A stretch of DNA of 64,000 nucleotides from Cyclina sinensis (taxonomy: Eukaryota > Mollusca > Bivalvia > Venerida > Veneridae), in NCBI GenBank assembly GCA_012932295.1, contig JAAONU010000016.1, forward strand, positions 45,911,241-45,975,240, written 5' to 3'. The translations under genes and the position numbers were made by a program. The notes under the pieces are model-generated. The model was not told where the DNA came from. It was given only the letters and a program-made list of their open reading frames with translations, and made no database searches. Every line of letters begins with the position of its first letter. Within the stretch, counting starts at the first letter, position 1. Shown piece by piece: positions 1-14,815 of the stretch.

Positions 1-2424
1 TTGTAATGTGGAAGTGACTTAGAAAATTGGATGTTCACGTCGATAATGACCTTTTGAAAAACATATTTTTTGCTCTTGAATGGGAGAAAAGGTACCATTT
101 TAAGATCAATATCGTTTCTTTCTGTAATTACTATCTGTCACTACATTAAAGGTTGTTATTTTTGTATTTACAACTGTTTACAGACTTCACTTCTAAAAGC
201 TATGCCATTCCCCTACCCCTTCCCCAGAGTTGGAACCGAGGAAAACTTAAGATAAACTGTCTTGAGAGAAAATCTATACAAATTTCCCATTTAGAATGTC
301 AACTCTAGGGCATTATTAAATTTGTTGTGCTTCAAGCAAAATATCCACCAACGAACAGATTGGCGGAACATTTTTTATAAAATTTCTTTCACAGCAAGGC
401 ATGGTTATCCCAGGAGAAATTTCTGAACAACGTTGAACGGACAATCGCCTCCGGGACAAAACTTCTTAGTGTTGTCAATAGCTACTTTAAAAACATTTTT
501 AAAAAGTGTATGAGTCGTAATAGAAAAACTTTTATGGTAGTATAAATTTATTCCCTGCATTTAATTGCTTTGTTAGATTTCTGAGATTTCATCCGACGAT
601 ACAAGGGAGTTTTCTTTTCTTACTTTTTTAAACTTAAAAAAAGATTTTCTTTACAGCGTGGTCTTATTCCAGATCATTGTAATGTTTAGACGCTTCAATA
701 TCTATAGATTTGAATAACAAACATAGTGTTGAGAGAAATTCAAGAAGCTGCCCGTGTATAAAACTGTCAAAACATGACAATACCAGATATCCAGTACACG
801 ATGCATAAAATGAATCAAAACCTATTCAATGTATAAGGTCATTACACTCTTTTCGTTAGATCGATGTTGTTTCTTTTTGCTTGTTTTCTGTTTGCATTCC
901 TGACTTACCAAATTCGATGTTCATTACTACACATTTTTATTCACTTTATTGATCTCTCTGCTTTTTAAGATTTGCTTACAAGTTCCCAGTGCAATGTCTC
1001 CGTGATGGGTTGTAATTTCTAAGTAATTGAATGTAAATCAACTCAGTGACTTTATCTCAACCACAAATGATTGTACCGAAAGTTTGATATAACTGAGTAA
1101 GCAGCAGTGTAATTCTGTCTGATTAAGGGATTTTGAAATCTTAAACGTAAATTATAATAAGACATGGAAGGCTTAAATGCATAAAAAACAGACACTGAGT
1201 ACGGGTGAAAGACCCGTCTTGGGAGAGTATGTTTTGGGAGAGACAGACATTGACGAAAAACGAATGCAGACTCACTCTGATGAATATAGAATCATCCAGA
1301 GATCGATATTTCACTAATATGTAATAATCATTTTCTAATTTTCACTAGTCAAAAAATAAATGATCTTTGTTCTTCATTTTTACAACTTTGTTTGAGGTAT
1401 CGTGCCTTTAGTTGTTGTTAATTTCTCCAACGAAAGATAGAGGTTGGGATACCACAATGGAATCTTGTAGGTTTTTTGTCTGTTTCTTACACCTAACGTG
1501 GGAACAGCAAAAAGCATTGTATTTCAGTTTTAAAATCTTCACCTACGCATTTAATCAGTTTCAAAGGAAGAAAATTCATAATTATATTCTGCAATAAAAT
1601 TCTTAAATTGTAAACTTAGTTATTCGAGGTGAAAAAAACGCGTAAGATGTTATAATTTGACAGTTATTTATAAACATCGCATAGAAACTTAACGGAGGGC
1701 GGGTGCATTGAACCAATATAATATTAAGAATCATACTCTAGTTTAAATTTTGTAAAATGTGTTTACTTTTTATATAGAACATTTTTACTCATCCACTTTC
1801 TGAACTGACTGCCGTAAAAAATACTTTACAAGATATAATATAAGAATACAAGCTCAGCGTATAAATTCTGCAGAATATTTTATATGTATTACCACTAATT
1901 CACGAATGTTATTGAAAACAACATAGTATATGTAATACAGTCCTGTACAAAATTTTTACCATTTATAGTTTAAAAAAAAGAAACAATAACTTGATAATAT
2001 TCTAATAGTGTTAAGAAGAAACGTGGAAACCCAGTTGAATTTCATTAACTAAGTTCGGTTTCCAAAATGAGCAAGAGCACAGTAAGATTGTACTCAGTCT
2101 TAACAAACTGTATAGTTAACCTGCCAAGTATCTGTCAAAATCCTTCAGAATCAAGTGCAAAAATGTTCAATAGAACAAATGCAAGTACTCAGTAATGAAG
2201 ACTTTACCTATGCTGCTAAATGTTTTTAGTTTTTTTTAAACTTTTTTCTGTATTGTAATAAATGACAAAAAATTAATTCCAAAACCAATCTATTGCGCCA
2301 TTTGATTATTTTGCTAAGGCATAACAAATTCGAAACACGATCGTTTTTTTTTTTTATTTTGTGAAGGTTAAGTTTTTTTAAAGGAATGCATTTACATTCA
2401 TTTTTTACAATTTCTCTTACTTAC

Positions 2425-2640
2425 CCATTTTCTGTTGTCTAAGTGTATTCCAAAATGTAAGATATAAAAAGGAGTTGTACTCCAAAAAAAGTTATAATAA
2501 CACTGTTAGCTGTAAATAAATTCCTTTGCTGATGTTCCGGTGTTTTGCAAGTTTGTAAAAGCTCATATAATTCCGTTGTTTTATCTTCACTGACAGAAAA
2601 AATATCCGATAGAGTCAGGATGAGTCTCAACCATTGGATG
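2425..2640 (-). other. Exon-like block with splice donor, unit A copy
   Basis: On the minus strand this block ends at ATGG|GTAAGTAAG (last exon base 2425). A 63-codon frame (2439-2630) ends just short of the donor at a TAG. The related block in unit B has a stop and a frameshift in the equivalent frame, so a conserved protein is not supported. What recurs is the donor-like end and the GGAATACAC motif upstream of it. It may be a non-coding exon, a decayed coding exon or coincidence. Confidence 0.3.
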
Positions 2641-3081
2641 AACTCAAACTCTTCGTTACAGACGGTGAAGCAAAATTGTCATTCGTATATTTTACAATAA
2701 GTAATAGAATAAACCGAAAAGTACTTCTAAATAGAAATTTCGATTACTTTTCCCGTAATATTAAAGACAGTAATTGCTCATTAGAACTCATTTGATAGGT
2801 AACAATAAATTTACTGAAATAAAACTTAGAATTTGACATGACGGCTTTAGACATTATTCAGCTAAACGGAATCATCTCGTATAAAAGTCAAGTTTTATGT
2901 ATACAGATGTAGACATTAACTTTTAATATATGTGTACTAGATCTGTATTTCTAAATATGGTATAAATATACTGGGAGTAATTTTGTTATGAGACGTTCGG
3001 TAATTGCGTCTTCAACTAACTGGGCCATAGTTAGGCACATAAAAGTATAGATTTTGACCGCATTGTCTGTGTCAAGTTAAT

Positions 3082-3380
3082 TTTAAGGGTTCGTTATATT
3101 TATAGGTTATCAGTTATTTTTATTGCAACTGAAGCGTTGCTAGATTTAAAACAGCTGATCAAATATTTTCAGTATATTGTACAGCGAATCGAGCAAATGG
3201 TATTGAATAAAACATTGGGTTCATGTACAAAAATATAACAAAATATCTATCTGCTTTTTCAAACAAAAACAGTCTAAAATCGCTATTTGCACTGTTGCTG
3301 CAAACTAGACAGTCGAAAATACTCTTACCCATGCAATAACTACACTTGCAATCAAACACGTGCACTATTGCATATGAAAT
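3082..3380. other. Unit A-specific segment
   Basis: The text from about 3082 to 3380 lies between GTCTGTGTCAAGTTA and TTTAATGTTTCAAATACG, which are directly adjacent in unit B (about 11667-11700). It is either an insertion in A or a deletion in B. No terminal repeats, target duplication or recognisable coding content is seen. A 68-codon minus-strand frame (3159-3365) inside it is unrecognised. Confidence 0.5.
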
Positions 3381-6085
3381 GATTTAATGTTTCAAATACG
3401 TCATTACCATAGAGTTGGAACAAATAAGAATAATCAGTGTTGATTGGACTCGAAAAAATATGAAAAAGGTGCAAGTGTTTTATTTCTGTTGACAACTTCA
3501 GACTTTTATGCAACTTTCTTATCAATATTTAAAATATCCTTCATCGCATATAGCACCTCGCAGAATTCCGATGTGTAAAATGTGCTTTTGTTGAATAGAG
3601 TTTTCTACTTGCAAATGTTAAATAATCAAATGACTGCAGATGTATTTTCATTAAATATTCCCCGTGGAAACACCATAATAAGATTTTAGATAAACCAGCC
3701 CGTGTCACATGAATCAACCGTCACATTATACCACTCTCTGTGGCACCTTGAAACTGATAAATGCGGAAGTTAAGTTCTTGAATAATTGATGTTAAACACT
3801 CGATGCATACATACTTTACAATGGATGAAACAGTCTCTGGTCGTTTAAGTGCCACATGTGTTTGATATAGAAGACTATGTTATATTAACAATTTATTAGG
3901 TTTTGATAAATCGCAACCAAATGTATTGAAGACTCGGCAATATTTTAAATACCATCTGTAGAACACAATTCGTTTTTCAAAACATTAAAATAAAATCAAA
4001 TTCAAGAATATTTTAGCAACATAACAAAGGCTTTGAAAAAAATAGATATGTATTCAGTTCATAATATATATAGTGTGCGATACGATATTAGTCATTTCTG
4101 TAATTATTAAGAATAGACCCTCGACTGAATAAAACTACACTTTCGGATAAAACTATGGTTTTTTTCCAAGTATGAAGATAAATAACGTTGGCACTGAACG
4201 AAAATTCGAGGCAAAGTCTTATTTTGGTGTTGTAATTGTCCCCATTTTTAACTCTACCCAGAACTAACATACGTATATTCTATCACGTACCAAGACTTTG
4301 CCATCAATGAATCTACTTAGCTGTGTTTTTCAAGCATCATTCTCACTAACTTCCATATTAAGAGTTTTCTACACTGGGAATTCAAACTTTTGTATTAAAC
4401 TAAATATAACTTTTAAGAGCAAATGAATCTTTATTGTATATTTACAACTGTGCAAATCGAAATAAATGCCCTTTTGTATCCAAACAAATGCAAAACCTTT
4501 TCTTCAAGGTCAGTTCATCTTTTTCTCCTGACAGAAGTCTTAAGATAGGCTTAAATGACCCAAGAGATTTGGCCGAATACAGTTGAACCAGCAATAACCT
4601 TTCTTCTGAAGATGGTTATCATTATTGTCAACACTTGCGTCTTTGCAAATAAAAAAAAGCTATTGGTATTTTTCGTTTCTAAAAAAAACAAATTTCTGAT
4701 GGTATGCAGTGCCACCTAAAGATAAAAAAGACTATAAACATAATCTTCCGATTGATTTGTTGATATTATCTACAACAAGAAAGGCCTATATAACTGGTTT
4801 ATTTCAAATGTATGTCTGAACAAAATATAATTTCCCAAATGCTGAAACGTAATACAATTCTGACAGCAATATTGATTACAAATAAAATCCAACTGCCTTT
4901 TGTTCAAAATTATTCTTTTAAAATATACAATACCAGTGAGCTTGACGTTTTTGCTTAATTCTTTTTCGCCAAAGCATTAATAGCATAGTATGATATAACA
5001 GTATATTTATGACGCACAAATTAAGATGTCAGACAACTGCTCTCAGGTTTAGTTTTCCTGTAGCAAATGCATTTGAAATCATATTCCGCTGATTAAGGTT
5101 AACGACAAATCTGTACAAAAGATGCTTTTCAAAATGAAAGAAGAAAAACATCTTGAAATATAGTAACGCTCTCTACAGTTTCGGTAATGTCACAGACACC
5201 GTTTAAAACGTAAACATAAAATTAAGTAAGGTTTGTCTTATTAAAATACTCATTAAATTCTTCGCGGCGCTAATCATTTGCAAATATGGCAAATATTTTT
5301 CAATCGAACATTTACTGCCTTTAAGGTAGCATATATTTATACAATCTTTTGAAGTGTACATAGCATCAGACTGACACTGATTAATATTAACAATTTGAAT
5401 ACATAAGAAATATTACAAAGTGAAGAAGTAAGAGATATGTCAGCTTCTGACTATAAAAATATGTGTAAAGCTCTTTCTTTTATGAAACGACAGAAACAAT
5501 AGGTGAAATATCATGAGACCAACTAGTAAAAAAAAAGAGTATTTGAATGGAAGAAAATCAGCATGATTATCATTTGAACTGAGAACTACGAGGTCTTAAA
5601 GGTTTTTGTCGGCATTTGGCATAATTGGCAAGAAAGCCCAACTGATATGTCATTTGTCACTGCAAAATATTAATGTTACAGAGCATGTCAGTTTATAGAT
5701 ATTTCTTGTTTTCTTGTAAGACCATGTTAATCATTTTATGAACTTTTCATACTATTCATTTCTATAGCAGTGTCTTAAGCAGAAACTTTAAACAGATGTA
5801 GTTGAATGTCACAAGATAAAAGCATTTGGCATGGCGACTTCTTTGGTTGTTTTTACTTTCTGCAACTCTTGCCATATCACTGTTGTGGATTTTCGTTTTA
5901 TTTTATTTCCTCTCATGTTATACAAACTTTCTTGTCAGAATATACATTTATTTTGTAATGAGACAGATAAGATGGTACCACACCCACTTTAATGTTATAT
6001 ATTGCATTTACAGCCCCTTAAATGATAAAATTAAGTCTTCATTGAATCAGACTTTACATGTAACTGAAGCTTATTTGTATTTCAG

Positions 6086-6138
6086 ATGACAAGGCGAGCG
6101 ACTTAAAAAGGAAGACAAATGGCCCGGCATCAGAACAG
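6086..6138 (+). other. Candidate short exon, unit A
   Basis: A 53-base segment is bounded by TATTTCAG at the 5' side and CAG|GTTTGA at the 3' side. Read with two leading bases it is open and hydrophilic: D-K-A-S-D-L-K-R-K-T-N-G-P-A-S-E-Q. The unit B counterpart (14764-14815) keeps both splice-like ends but is one base shorter, so the frame is not kept. The exon-like core is not better conserved than its flanks, which argues against strong selection. It resembles 51963-51988 in phase and charge. Confidence 0.25.
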
Positions 6139-7770
6139 GTTTGATTTAATCATGTCTTAGGTTTTTTTTTTACTTTTGTGAATATTGAAAAAGGAAGCCA
6201 AGTTTGCTGTCTTTGATATTCTTTAGTTTAGATAGTAAATAAATAAAATTCTTATTAATTTAAAAAGTAAAAGTTTCTTCTTTATTGAGTACCATTTATG
6301 TTTCCGAACCTCTGCATGAATCCCTGTAATGATTATGCTACAGCTGTGTTACAAGTCTTTATTTCTTCTCATCTTCTACTTGATAGATACTGTCTGTATT
6401 ATTAATTAAATTGGACCGTAAGTAATGATGGAAGATACAAAATGACGACAAAAAGTTGTTGGAACATCTAACTTTCTGTTTCTCACCTTTCTCAAGGAAA
6501 TAGTTCTTTTAAACATCGACATTTAACGCTATATCACTTTTCACGGAGATAACTATGTGTTAATTCAGTTGTTTAAAGATACTGCGTAGACAGCATGACA
6601 ACATTCCCTAAATGTTTGGTTCAGGAGTGTTTTTATATAGAAATGTTTTGTATGCAGCCTAATACAAAGTCCCAAACATGATTTATGTCTGAAATCTCAC
6701 TCTTTCTAATCTACTTAGTATGGAACAAATTTGAATCAACTAATGCATTTTTACAGTTTAATTCGTTGTTGCTGTTTTGCGTCGCCAAAGAAAGCTACTT
6801 AGGAACAGGAATGTATTTACAGTAAGTGCAGTACTCGGCAATTATGTAAAAGGGTAAGCGATGATTTCAAGCGTAACATTTGTGTAAGAAAGATAAATAA
6901 ATATCCTAAAAAATGCTACACAGTCTACTGACTAGCTCAGGCTTAAAAACATAACAGAAATTGTTGTGGAAAATAATAAAAATAGCCGCACTTGGTGTCA
7001 TTTAAAGCTTGTCATTTCAAGACTTAAAAGAAACTTAGAAGGCGAACAAAAATATGTGCCCCAAGCGAGCTATTCTTATTATGATATAACAGACGAGCAC
7101 AGTCGGCAGACTTTCCAATACTTGTTGAAAATCACTTGCTAATGAACAATCTTTTCTTGAATACATTCCCAGAGGACAACTCAATTTAAATTGAATACAA
7201 ACTGTAAGAGATAAGACCCTGTAATCAACAGTATTTTATGAACTGTTATAATTTTCATTCAGAAGATTTGTATGCGCCAAATAATGTTGTGGTTTAGGAA
7301 ATTTACCTATATAAAGTTACGTCATATTTTTATGCGCTTTAACAGAAATTCATTTAAATGCATCACTTATTTTCACAGCATTGAATAGAAATATTTATAC
7401 TTCATATGTTCATTATAAAATATAAATCCATGTTGCCTGAAAGTTCTACAAAACAATATATATAGCTGAAATATAAAATTCATAAAAAACAATGACACAA
7501 ACATCTGATTGATCCCAAGAGAAACCAGTGATGCATTGCACAGACGACATAGATCACATATAATATTCAGCAAAGCAGAACAAATTGCATTTATTTACTT
7601 TGACTAAGTTTCATCAAATACACAAGCTGTGAGCTAATCACACGCTATTCCTTTGATGTGATGCAATCGTTTGATAATCAAATGTCAGTCAGACTTAATT
7701 AACGTGTTTGTGTTCTTGGGGGATTATTACATTATTGTCAGAATTAAAAAAAAATGTTCGCGTTACCGCA

Positions 7771-8529
7771 CTTATCCGTTACTCAATAATTTAGCATGTA
7801 GCTATGTGAATTAAACGCAACATGTCTGAGTATACTTTCAAAGGTTACATACATAACAACATTGTTCAGATTGAAAATTTGTTTTGAAAGGACGATGTGA
7901 AATACTGCATAATTAAAGCAGTATTGCTTGTTAACAAAAATACCTTTTGTAAATAAATTAAGGCGACATAAGAGAAAACAATTGATGTGATGCAAAATCT
8001 AATGTTTTTCTGCTTGGTACCAATGACAGTTCATAACCTCAATATTATGCATTCACTTACAAATCATTTAAAATGTAATGTGTATTTCAGCAAAACATAC
8101 AGATAATTAGTACTGTTTTCCATAGTAAGATCCACGTGAACGCTTTGTATATTTACAAGGAAGGTTTGAAAAAACAATGTTCAGAGAATGTTTGCTACGA
8201 CTACTCAAGATAAAATATTTCAGACTGTTCACATCCTTCCTGCATATAATCCAACCTAGCAAAATTTTTGGAAATTCCTATCACAAATGTACGTCAGAAA
8301 AAAGTACATTTATTTAGGTGATAATAGTGGCTGGTTCGGTAACAAGTACGGTGATAAAAGTTAGATAAAATGATTCGTTTTAAACTTGCCAGAACGATTT
8401 CTCAAAGTATGGTTCGTGGTCATACTAGAGCATATTTCTTCGAAAACTTTTTATGATATACATAATTGAAAATATTTACTCTGAGTGTATGTGACTGTAC
8501 GATTATTGGTCTAAATTTAAAACTGCAGC
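7771..8529. other. Spacer between duplication units A and B
   Basis: AT-rich sequence with no recognisable gene, repeat family or terminal repeats. One 70-codon minus-strand frame (7783-7995) crosses the end of unit A and looks like chance. Confidence 0.4.
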
Positions 8530-10913
8530 CTGTCGAGACGTTTTTAATTATGCCTTCCATGTAATAAGGCGTCATCACAACTTTAAAGATTGTTATTTTT
8601 GTAATTGTAACTATCAGAAGACCTCACTTCCAAAAGCTATGCAATTTCCTTTACCCTCCCAATCCCCTTCATCCTCGCCAGAGTTGATCCGAGGAAAACA
8701 CTGTCTTTGGATAGAATCTATTCAAGTTTGTACTATAAAGAATGTGAAATTTATGACATTGTCAAAATTGTGTTGTGCTTCCAGGCAAAATATCCAACAC
8801 AGAATAAAATGACGGAACTTATTTTATCAAATGTCTTTCATAGGCTAGGCATAGTTATCCCAAGAGAAATGTCGTTGAACGACCAGCCACCTCCGAGACG
8901 GTATCTATTAGTGTTATCAATAGATACTTTAGAAATACTGGTTCCTTATTAAGTCTTGAAATTGCTGTAGAATATTTTTTTAAATTAAATCTATTGTTAA
9001 AAAGGTTGCTTAATTCCAAATCATTGTGGTTACAAGAAGCTGTTTGTGTATAAAACTGTCAAGAACTTGAAGAAAGACATCAATACTTTTCCACTACATG
9101 ACATGGAATACCTGATATCCTGTACACGAGACGCAAAATGTCAAACGAATCAAAACCCATTCACAGTATAAGTTCATTACACTCTTTTTGTTAGATCGAT
9201 GTTGTTTCTTTGTAAAATTCTTTATTTGCATTCCTGACTTACCACATTTGATGTTTATTACCACACGTTTTCTTCACTTTATTGGTCTCAGCTTTTCAAG
9301 ATCTCATTTGAACGTCTCCAATATCAGTGATGTGTTGTAATTGCTAAGTAATTAATTGTCAATCAAACTCAGTGACTTTATCTCAACCAACAGTGATTGT
9401 ATTAAAATTTTGATATAACTCAATAAGAAGCATTTTAAATCGTGTCTTTTAATTATCGTCATATTGACGTGTTGCCCGTGACTAACTGATAGGCTAGCTG
9501 AAGTATTCTCAAATATGTAACATGATTTTTTAAATGAAATTTTAAAGTAAAAATTGAAAATAACCACAATGATCATATATTACAGACCTGAAAAATCCTA
9601 AATGAGCTATTATATGCACAAAAAATATACATCGAGTACGGGTTTAGTTGAAGACATATTTACAAATGATGTAATCAGGCTGAGGCTGAGATGAGCTCTA
9701 ATAACTATTTTGTAATTTTCACTGATTATGAAAAAATATTGATTTAACTGGGTTTTCAGTATATTTTAACTTAATTTGATGTATCGTATCTAAAGGTCTT
9801 GTAAATTTCCTAGCCAAAACACATAATCCGGGATATCGCTGTGGAATACTCTAGATAAGATTTAGTGTATCTTTCCTTCACCTAACGTGGAAAAAAACAA
9901 ATAAAGTATTGTCGTTTAGTTATAATATCATCAATACTGCATTAGTCAGTTTGTAAAGGAGGGACATTAACTATTTTCTTTTTTCTATTTGTTTCACGAT
10001 TCATTGTTTTGTTAGTGAATGTTTTTTTCCGTAAAATATGAAAGAAATGGAAAATAATAAAAGTCAAATAGACTGTAAACTCAGACTTTCAAAATGAATA
10101 ATTAATACTGTGAAAACTTTATCACTTGTGCAGTTTTATTTTTATGCAAAAAAATTTAGAAACTTCGCATGAAAACTTAACGTAGTGCATGTGCATTGAA
10201 CAAATATAATATTAAGCATCATACCCTTGTTTAGATTTTGTAAAAAGTGTTGTTGTTTTTTTGACAGGACATTTTTTAATAACTCACAATCTATTTAGAC
10301 ACAATGTACAAAACACGATATAAAGATTTCAGGTCAGCGTATAAATCCCACGGAATATTTTATAATTTATATATATGATTTTATATGAATAATATCTAGC
10401 TCAAGAATAAACAAATTTTATTCAAAACAATCGTGTAAGATTCAATTTATCGTGATAATAAAAATGAAAACAACAACATAAAATATTTAAAAAGTGATAA
10501 GACATGGGACAACTTAGTTGGATTTCATTAATTCTGTTCGAATTAAAAAATGGGAGACTACAATAAAAAATTACATTCATTCATAAGCATTATACAATTA
10601 ACTGCGGTAAACGCTGCCAAGTATCTGTCTAAGTGCTTTAGGGGCTAGTGCAAAACATTTTAACAAACAAGCGCAATTACTTAATGATGAAGACTTTTAA
10701 CTATGTTGTTAAATGGTTTTAGATTTTGTTTTTGTTTTACTTTTATCATTATAATAAACAACTCATTCAAAATTCTTATTATAGTGCCCTTTGTTTAACT
10801 CGCTAAGGCCTATAGAATTCAGATTGGAAAAAACATTATATTTTGTGAAGTTTATACTACTACAGGTTTTACCAACATGACATTTACGTACTGTTTACAC
10901 TATTTTCACTTAC

Positions 10914-11140
10914 CCATTATCTATTTACTTTAGTGTATTCCAAAATTTAAAGATGAAAAGGCAGTTGTATTCCAAAAAAAGTTAAACAACACTATTAGCT
11001 GTAAATAAGTTCCTTTCCTGCTGTTCTCGTGTTTTGAAAGTTTGTAAAAGCTAATAGAATCCTGTTGTTTTATCTTTACTGACAACAAAATATCCAATAG
11101 AGTCAGAGTGAGTCTCTACCATTTGCTGAACTCAAATCCT
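10914..11140 (-). other. Exon-like block with splice donor, unit B copy
   Basis: Minus-strand counterpart of 2425-2640. The donor-like end ATGG|GTAAGTGAA is kept (last exon base 10914) and sequence similarity is high. In the frame that is open in unit A this copy has a TAG and a shift, so it cannot encode the same product. Confidence 0.3.
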
Positions 11141-13000
11141 TCCTTACAGTCGTTCGTATTTTAACAAAAAATGAACAGAAGAATTAAAAGAAAAGTACTT
11201 CATTATAGAAATTTCGATAATTTTTCTCATAATATTAAAGATGTTAATTGTTATTTGAACTCATCTAAAAGGTTACAATAAATGTACTGAAATAAAACTT
11301 AGATTTTGACATGATGGCTTTAAACATTCTTCAACTAAGTGGAATCATCTTGTACAAAAATCAAGTTTGTATATATAAGGTTGTGGATATTTACTTTTAT
11401 TAGTTGTGTACTAGAACTGTTTTTCCAAATATAGTATAAATATACAGCAAGCACTTTTGTTATTACACGTTCGATACTTGTGTCTTCAGCATAATGGGCC
11501 ATAGTTCCTAAGCCTTACAATAACCACAACAGACACATGGCATATTAACTCAAACAATAACTTCATGTAATTGTAATTTGTATCAAATACGTAGGAATAT
11601 AATGCAACAAAATGACTTCATTACTTTGACAAAAATGTTTTCTGGTGCCTGAATTATTGACCGCGTCGTCTGTGTCAAATTAGATTTAATGTTTCAAGTA
11701 TGTGATTACCTTTGCGTTGGAACAACTAAAATAATCAGTGTTGATCGGACTCAAAAATAAATAAGAAAAAAGGTACATGTGGTTTGTTTCAGTTGATGGC
11801 TTCAGACTTTTATGAATTTTTCTTATCAATCTTTAAAATGTTCTTCACTGCTTATAGTTCCCCGCAGGATTCCGATGTGTAAAATGTGCTTTGTTGGATA
11901 GAGCTTCTACTCGCAATAATCAAATGACTGCAGATGTATTTTCTATAAACATTCTCCGAGGAAATACAATAATAAGATTTCGAACAAGCTAGCCTAAGTC
12001 CCATGAATCAACCGTCACATTACAACAGTCTCTATGGCACCTTGAAACTGATAAATGTGGAAGCTTAGTTCCTAAATTATTAATGTTAAACACTCGATTC
12101 ATAGTTCGCAATGGATGAAACAGTCTCCGGTCGTTTAAAGTGCCTTATGTGTTTGATATAGTAGAATGTTATTTTCACACTTTGTTCAGTTGTGACATGT
12201 CGCAACCGAATGTTTTGAAGACTCCATAATATTTTAAATACCTCCTGTAAAACACGATTAGTTGTTTAAGCCTTAGATAAAACAACAATCAGGAATACTT
12301 TAGCAGCTAAATAGCTGAGGTAAATTTGAAAGAAATCTATGTTCATTCAACATACATACAATCTCCGTTATAAGTCATTTCTGTAATTACTTAGAACAGA
12401 CCCTCGACTTAACAAAACTCACTTTTGAATAAAACCATGGGTACATTTTCGATTTGAAACAAAAATAAATAGTTACTATTGAACGAAAATTCGAAGCAAA
12501 GCCAAAATTTGCCGTTTTATTTTTCTTATTTTTAACTTAACCTAGAACTAAGATACTTCCAAAGACTTAGCTATCAAGGAAACTACTTCAACTGTGTTTT
12601 TCAAGCATCATTCTCACTAACTTCTATATTTAGATTTTTATGCACTGAGAATTTAAGCTTTTATTTAAACTCAAAGTAAAGTTTTAAGAGCAAACAAATC
12701 TCCGTTGTATATTTAGAACTGTTCATATTGAAACAAATAGCATTTTGTATCAAAACAAATGCAGAACCTTAGCTTCAAAAATTCAAGGTCAATGCATCTT
12801 TTTTCCTGGCAAATGCGTTAGGATAGGCTTATTGTCCAGGGAGATTTGGAAAAATAACGTTGAATCAGCAATGACCATTCTTTTGACGTTTGTTATCAAA
12901 ATTCTGAATAGAAGCGGCCTGACATGTAGAAATAAAGCTCTTGTTTCTTTTTCATTTCTAAAAACAAATTTGTGAAGATGTGACAAGAAAAGATAAAGAA

Positions 13001-13455
13001 GAGGGAGGACCACGGTGGCCCTTTTATCGCTCACCTAAGAACAACTGTAACTACTTTCATTCACTTACCATATATCTAAACTTCAAGCCTAGTGTTTTCT
13101 GACAAAAATATTTTTAATGTTTTTACCTATACCAGTGTATATAAAACCAAATGGCCCTGTGGTGCAATAACACTGTGACGTAAGGTAGAGAAATCTTTTT
13201 TAAACCTCTGTATCCTTTACCTTGACCCTGGTAACCTCAAACACCACTCAGTGATTGAGGTGCATGCATAATATAATATATAACAGACATATGTCAATAA
13301 ATAAAGGCTTCATAACAAAAAGGAGAAAAATCTATTTTTAGCCTTGACCCCAGTGAATGGTAGATGTTGATTGAAGGTGCCTATGAACCTAAAGCCTAAA
13401 GCTCTATGTGCTAATGTGCGCTAAAATTACCAAAAAACTTAAACTTCAAATTATT
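13001..13455 (+). mobile_element. Truncated modular element (GCTCACCT family)
   Basis: It begins GAGGGAGGACCACGGTGGCCC..TCGCTCACCT, matching the left end of 38083-40246 (GAGGGCCATGATGGCCC..TCGCTCACCT). It carries family words such as GTCAATAAATAAAGGCTTC, TACCTTGACCC and ATCTATTTTTAGCCTTGACC. Unit A lacks it at the corresponding site (about 4720-4775), giving a clean empty-site comparison. The right end, with its GGAC run and AGGTGAGCT terminus, is missing. No coding capacity. Confidence 0.75.
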
Positions 13456-14763
13456 TTGGTGATTCGATATCATCTAAACAAGAAAAGCCTAAAGTTTATT
13501 TCAAATGTATGTCCAAACGAAATATAATTTCTCAAATGCCGATACTCACTACTTAATTCAAAAGTGCATTTCTGACAGCAATATTGATTACAAATAAAAT
13601 TCAACAGCTTTTTGATTGAAATTGCTCATAATTTTAGATAGTAGTAGTGACCGTTATTTTTTTCAAATTGTAGGTTTGAACAATACAAAGGCCTTATTAT
13701 TGACATATTAATAATTCGACATAGCATTAATCATATAATACAATATAAGTGTATATTTATTGTTTACCTTTGAAATAATATTCTGATAATTTAGGTTAAT
13801 AGCGTACAAATGGTGCTTTAGTGTTTATAAAGTTTATAAATACAGTAAATTTATTTTAAAATGTTTTTTTTTCAAGTTTAACAGATTCGGTAAAATCACA
13901 GACACAATTTTAAGTGTAAAATTTAGTGAGGTTTGTTTAATGAAATACTAATTCTGATCTTCACAACGCTCGTTCATCAGTGGCAAAATATGGCAAATAT
14001 CTTTTCATAGAATATTTACTATCCTTAAGGTTGCATATTTATTCAATCTGTCGTAAAGTATGTACAGAGGAACAGACTGACACTGATTGAAATTAACAAG
14101 CTATATTCAAAAGTGATTAAGTAAGGGAGATGTCAGCTTTCTTAGATAAAAATACGTGTGAAGCTCTTTCATTAATGAAACCAAAGTAAAACAATAGGTA
14201 AAATGTTGTGAGCTCAACTGGGAAAATGAGTATTTGAATAACAGAAAATTAACGTGATTGTAATTTGCACTAAAAACTTAAAAGTCTTGAAGGTTTCTGT
14301 CAATATTTAGCATTATTTGAAAGGACAGACCAAATCAATATGTCCTTCAACTTAATCAGTGATTATTGTTACTGAAAATGTCACTTGCTTTCTTTAAGAT
14401 AAGTCATTGTAAGAACATGCTAATAAATTAGTGAACTCATTCTACAGCAGTGCCTTTAGCAAAAACTTCAAATACATGTAACTGAATGCTGCAAGGTCAA
14501 AACTTTTGATAAGGTGCCTTATTTAGTTGTTTTCACCTTCTGCAACTTTTATCACATAACTGTTATGCATTTTTGTTTTATTCATGTTTCTCACATGTTA
14601 CACTAACTTTCTTGCCAGCATATGCATTTATGTTTTAATGAAAACAAATAAACAGGCTACCAACTCACTTTGATGTAAAATTGTCGTTTGACCCTTAAAG
14701 GAAAAATTAAGTCTTCGGTGAATCAGAGACGGTACATGTAACTGAAGAATTTTTGTATTTCAG

Positions 14764-14815
14764 ATGACAAGAAGAGCGGCTCCAGGGGAGCTGAAATAGG
14801 CCACCATCAGAACAG
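14764..14815 (+). other. Candidate short exon, unit B
   Basis: Counterpart of 6086-6138, bounded by TATTTCAG and CAG|GTTTGA. It is 52 bases against 53 in unit A, so the reading frame is shifted near the 3' end. Possible exon of a duplicated gene that has decayed, or chance retention of splice-like ends. Confidence 0.22.

Larger units (their letters stand above)
118..7770 (+). repeat. Segmental duplication unit A
   Basis: This stretch can be followed against 8530-17590 in the same orientation and order. Matching anchors include CCAGAGTTGG/ATCCGAGGAAAAC (A 226, B 8679), GATCGATGTTGTTTCTTT (A 861, B 9196), the ACTTACC block (A 2419, B 10908), TTTTCAAGCATCATTCTCAC (A 4327, B 12599), the exon-like site (A 6086, B 14764) and ATGTCAG(T)GAGACTTAATTA (A 7681, B 17500). 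Divergence is high, with many small indels, so the duplication is old. Unit A has a segment at about 3082-3380 with no counterpart in B. No intact gene is visible; the short open frames inside it are not preserved in B. Left and right boundaries are approximate. Confidence 0.85.

Noticed and set aside
5826..6089. 87-codon frame with a strongly hydrophobic N-terminus in unit A
   Set aside because: Starts at TTG, and unit B lacks an open equivalent. The hydrophobicity follows from T-rich sequence.
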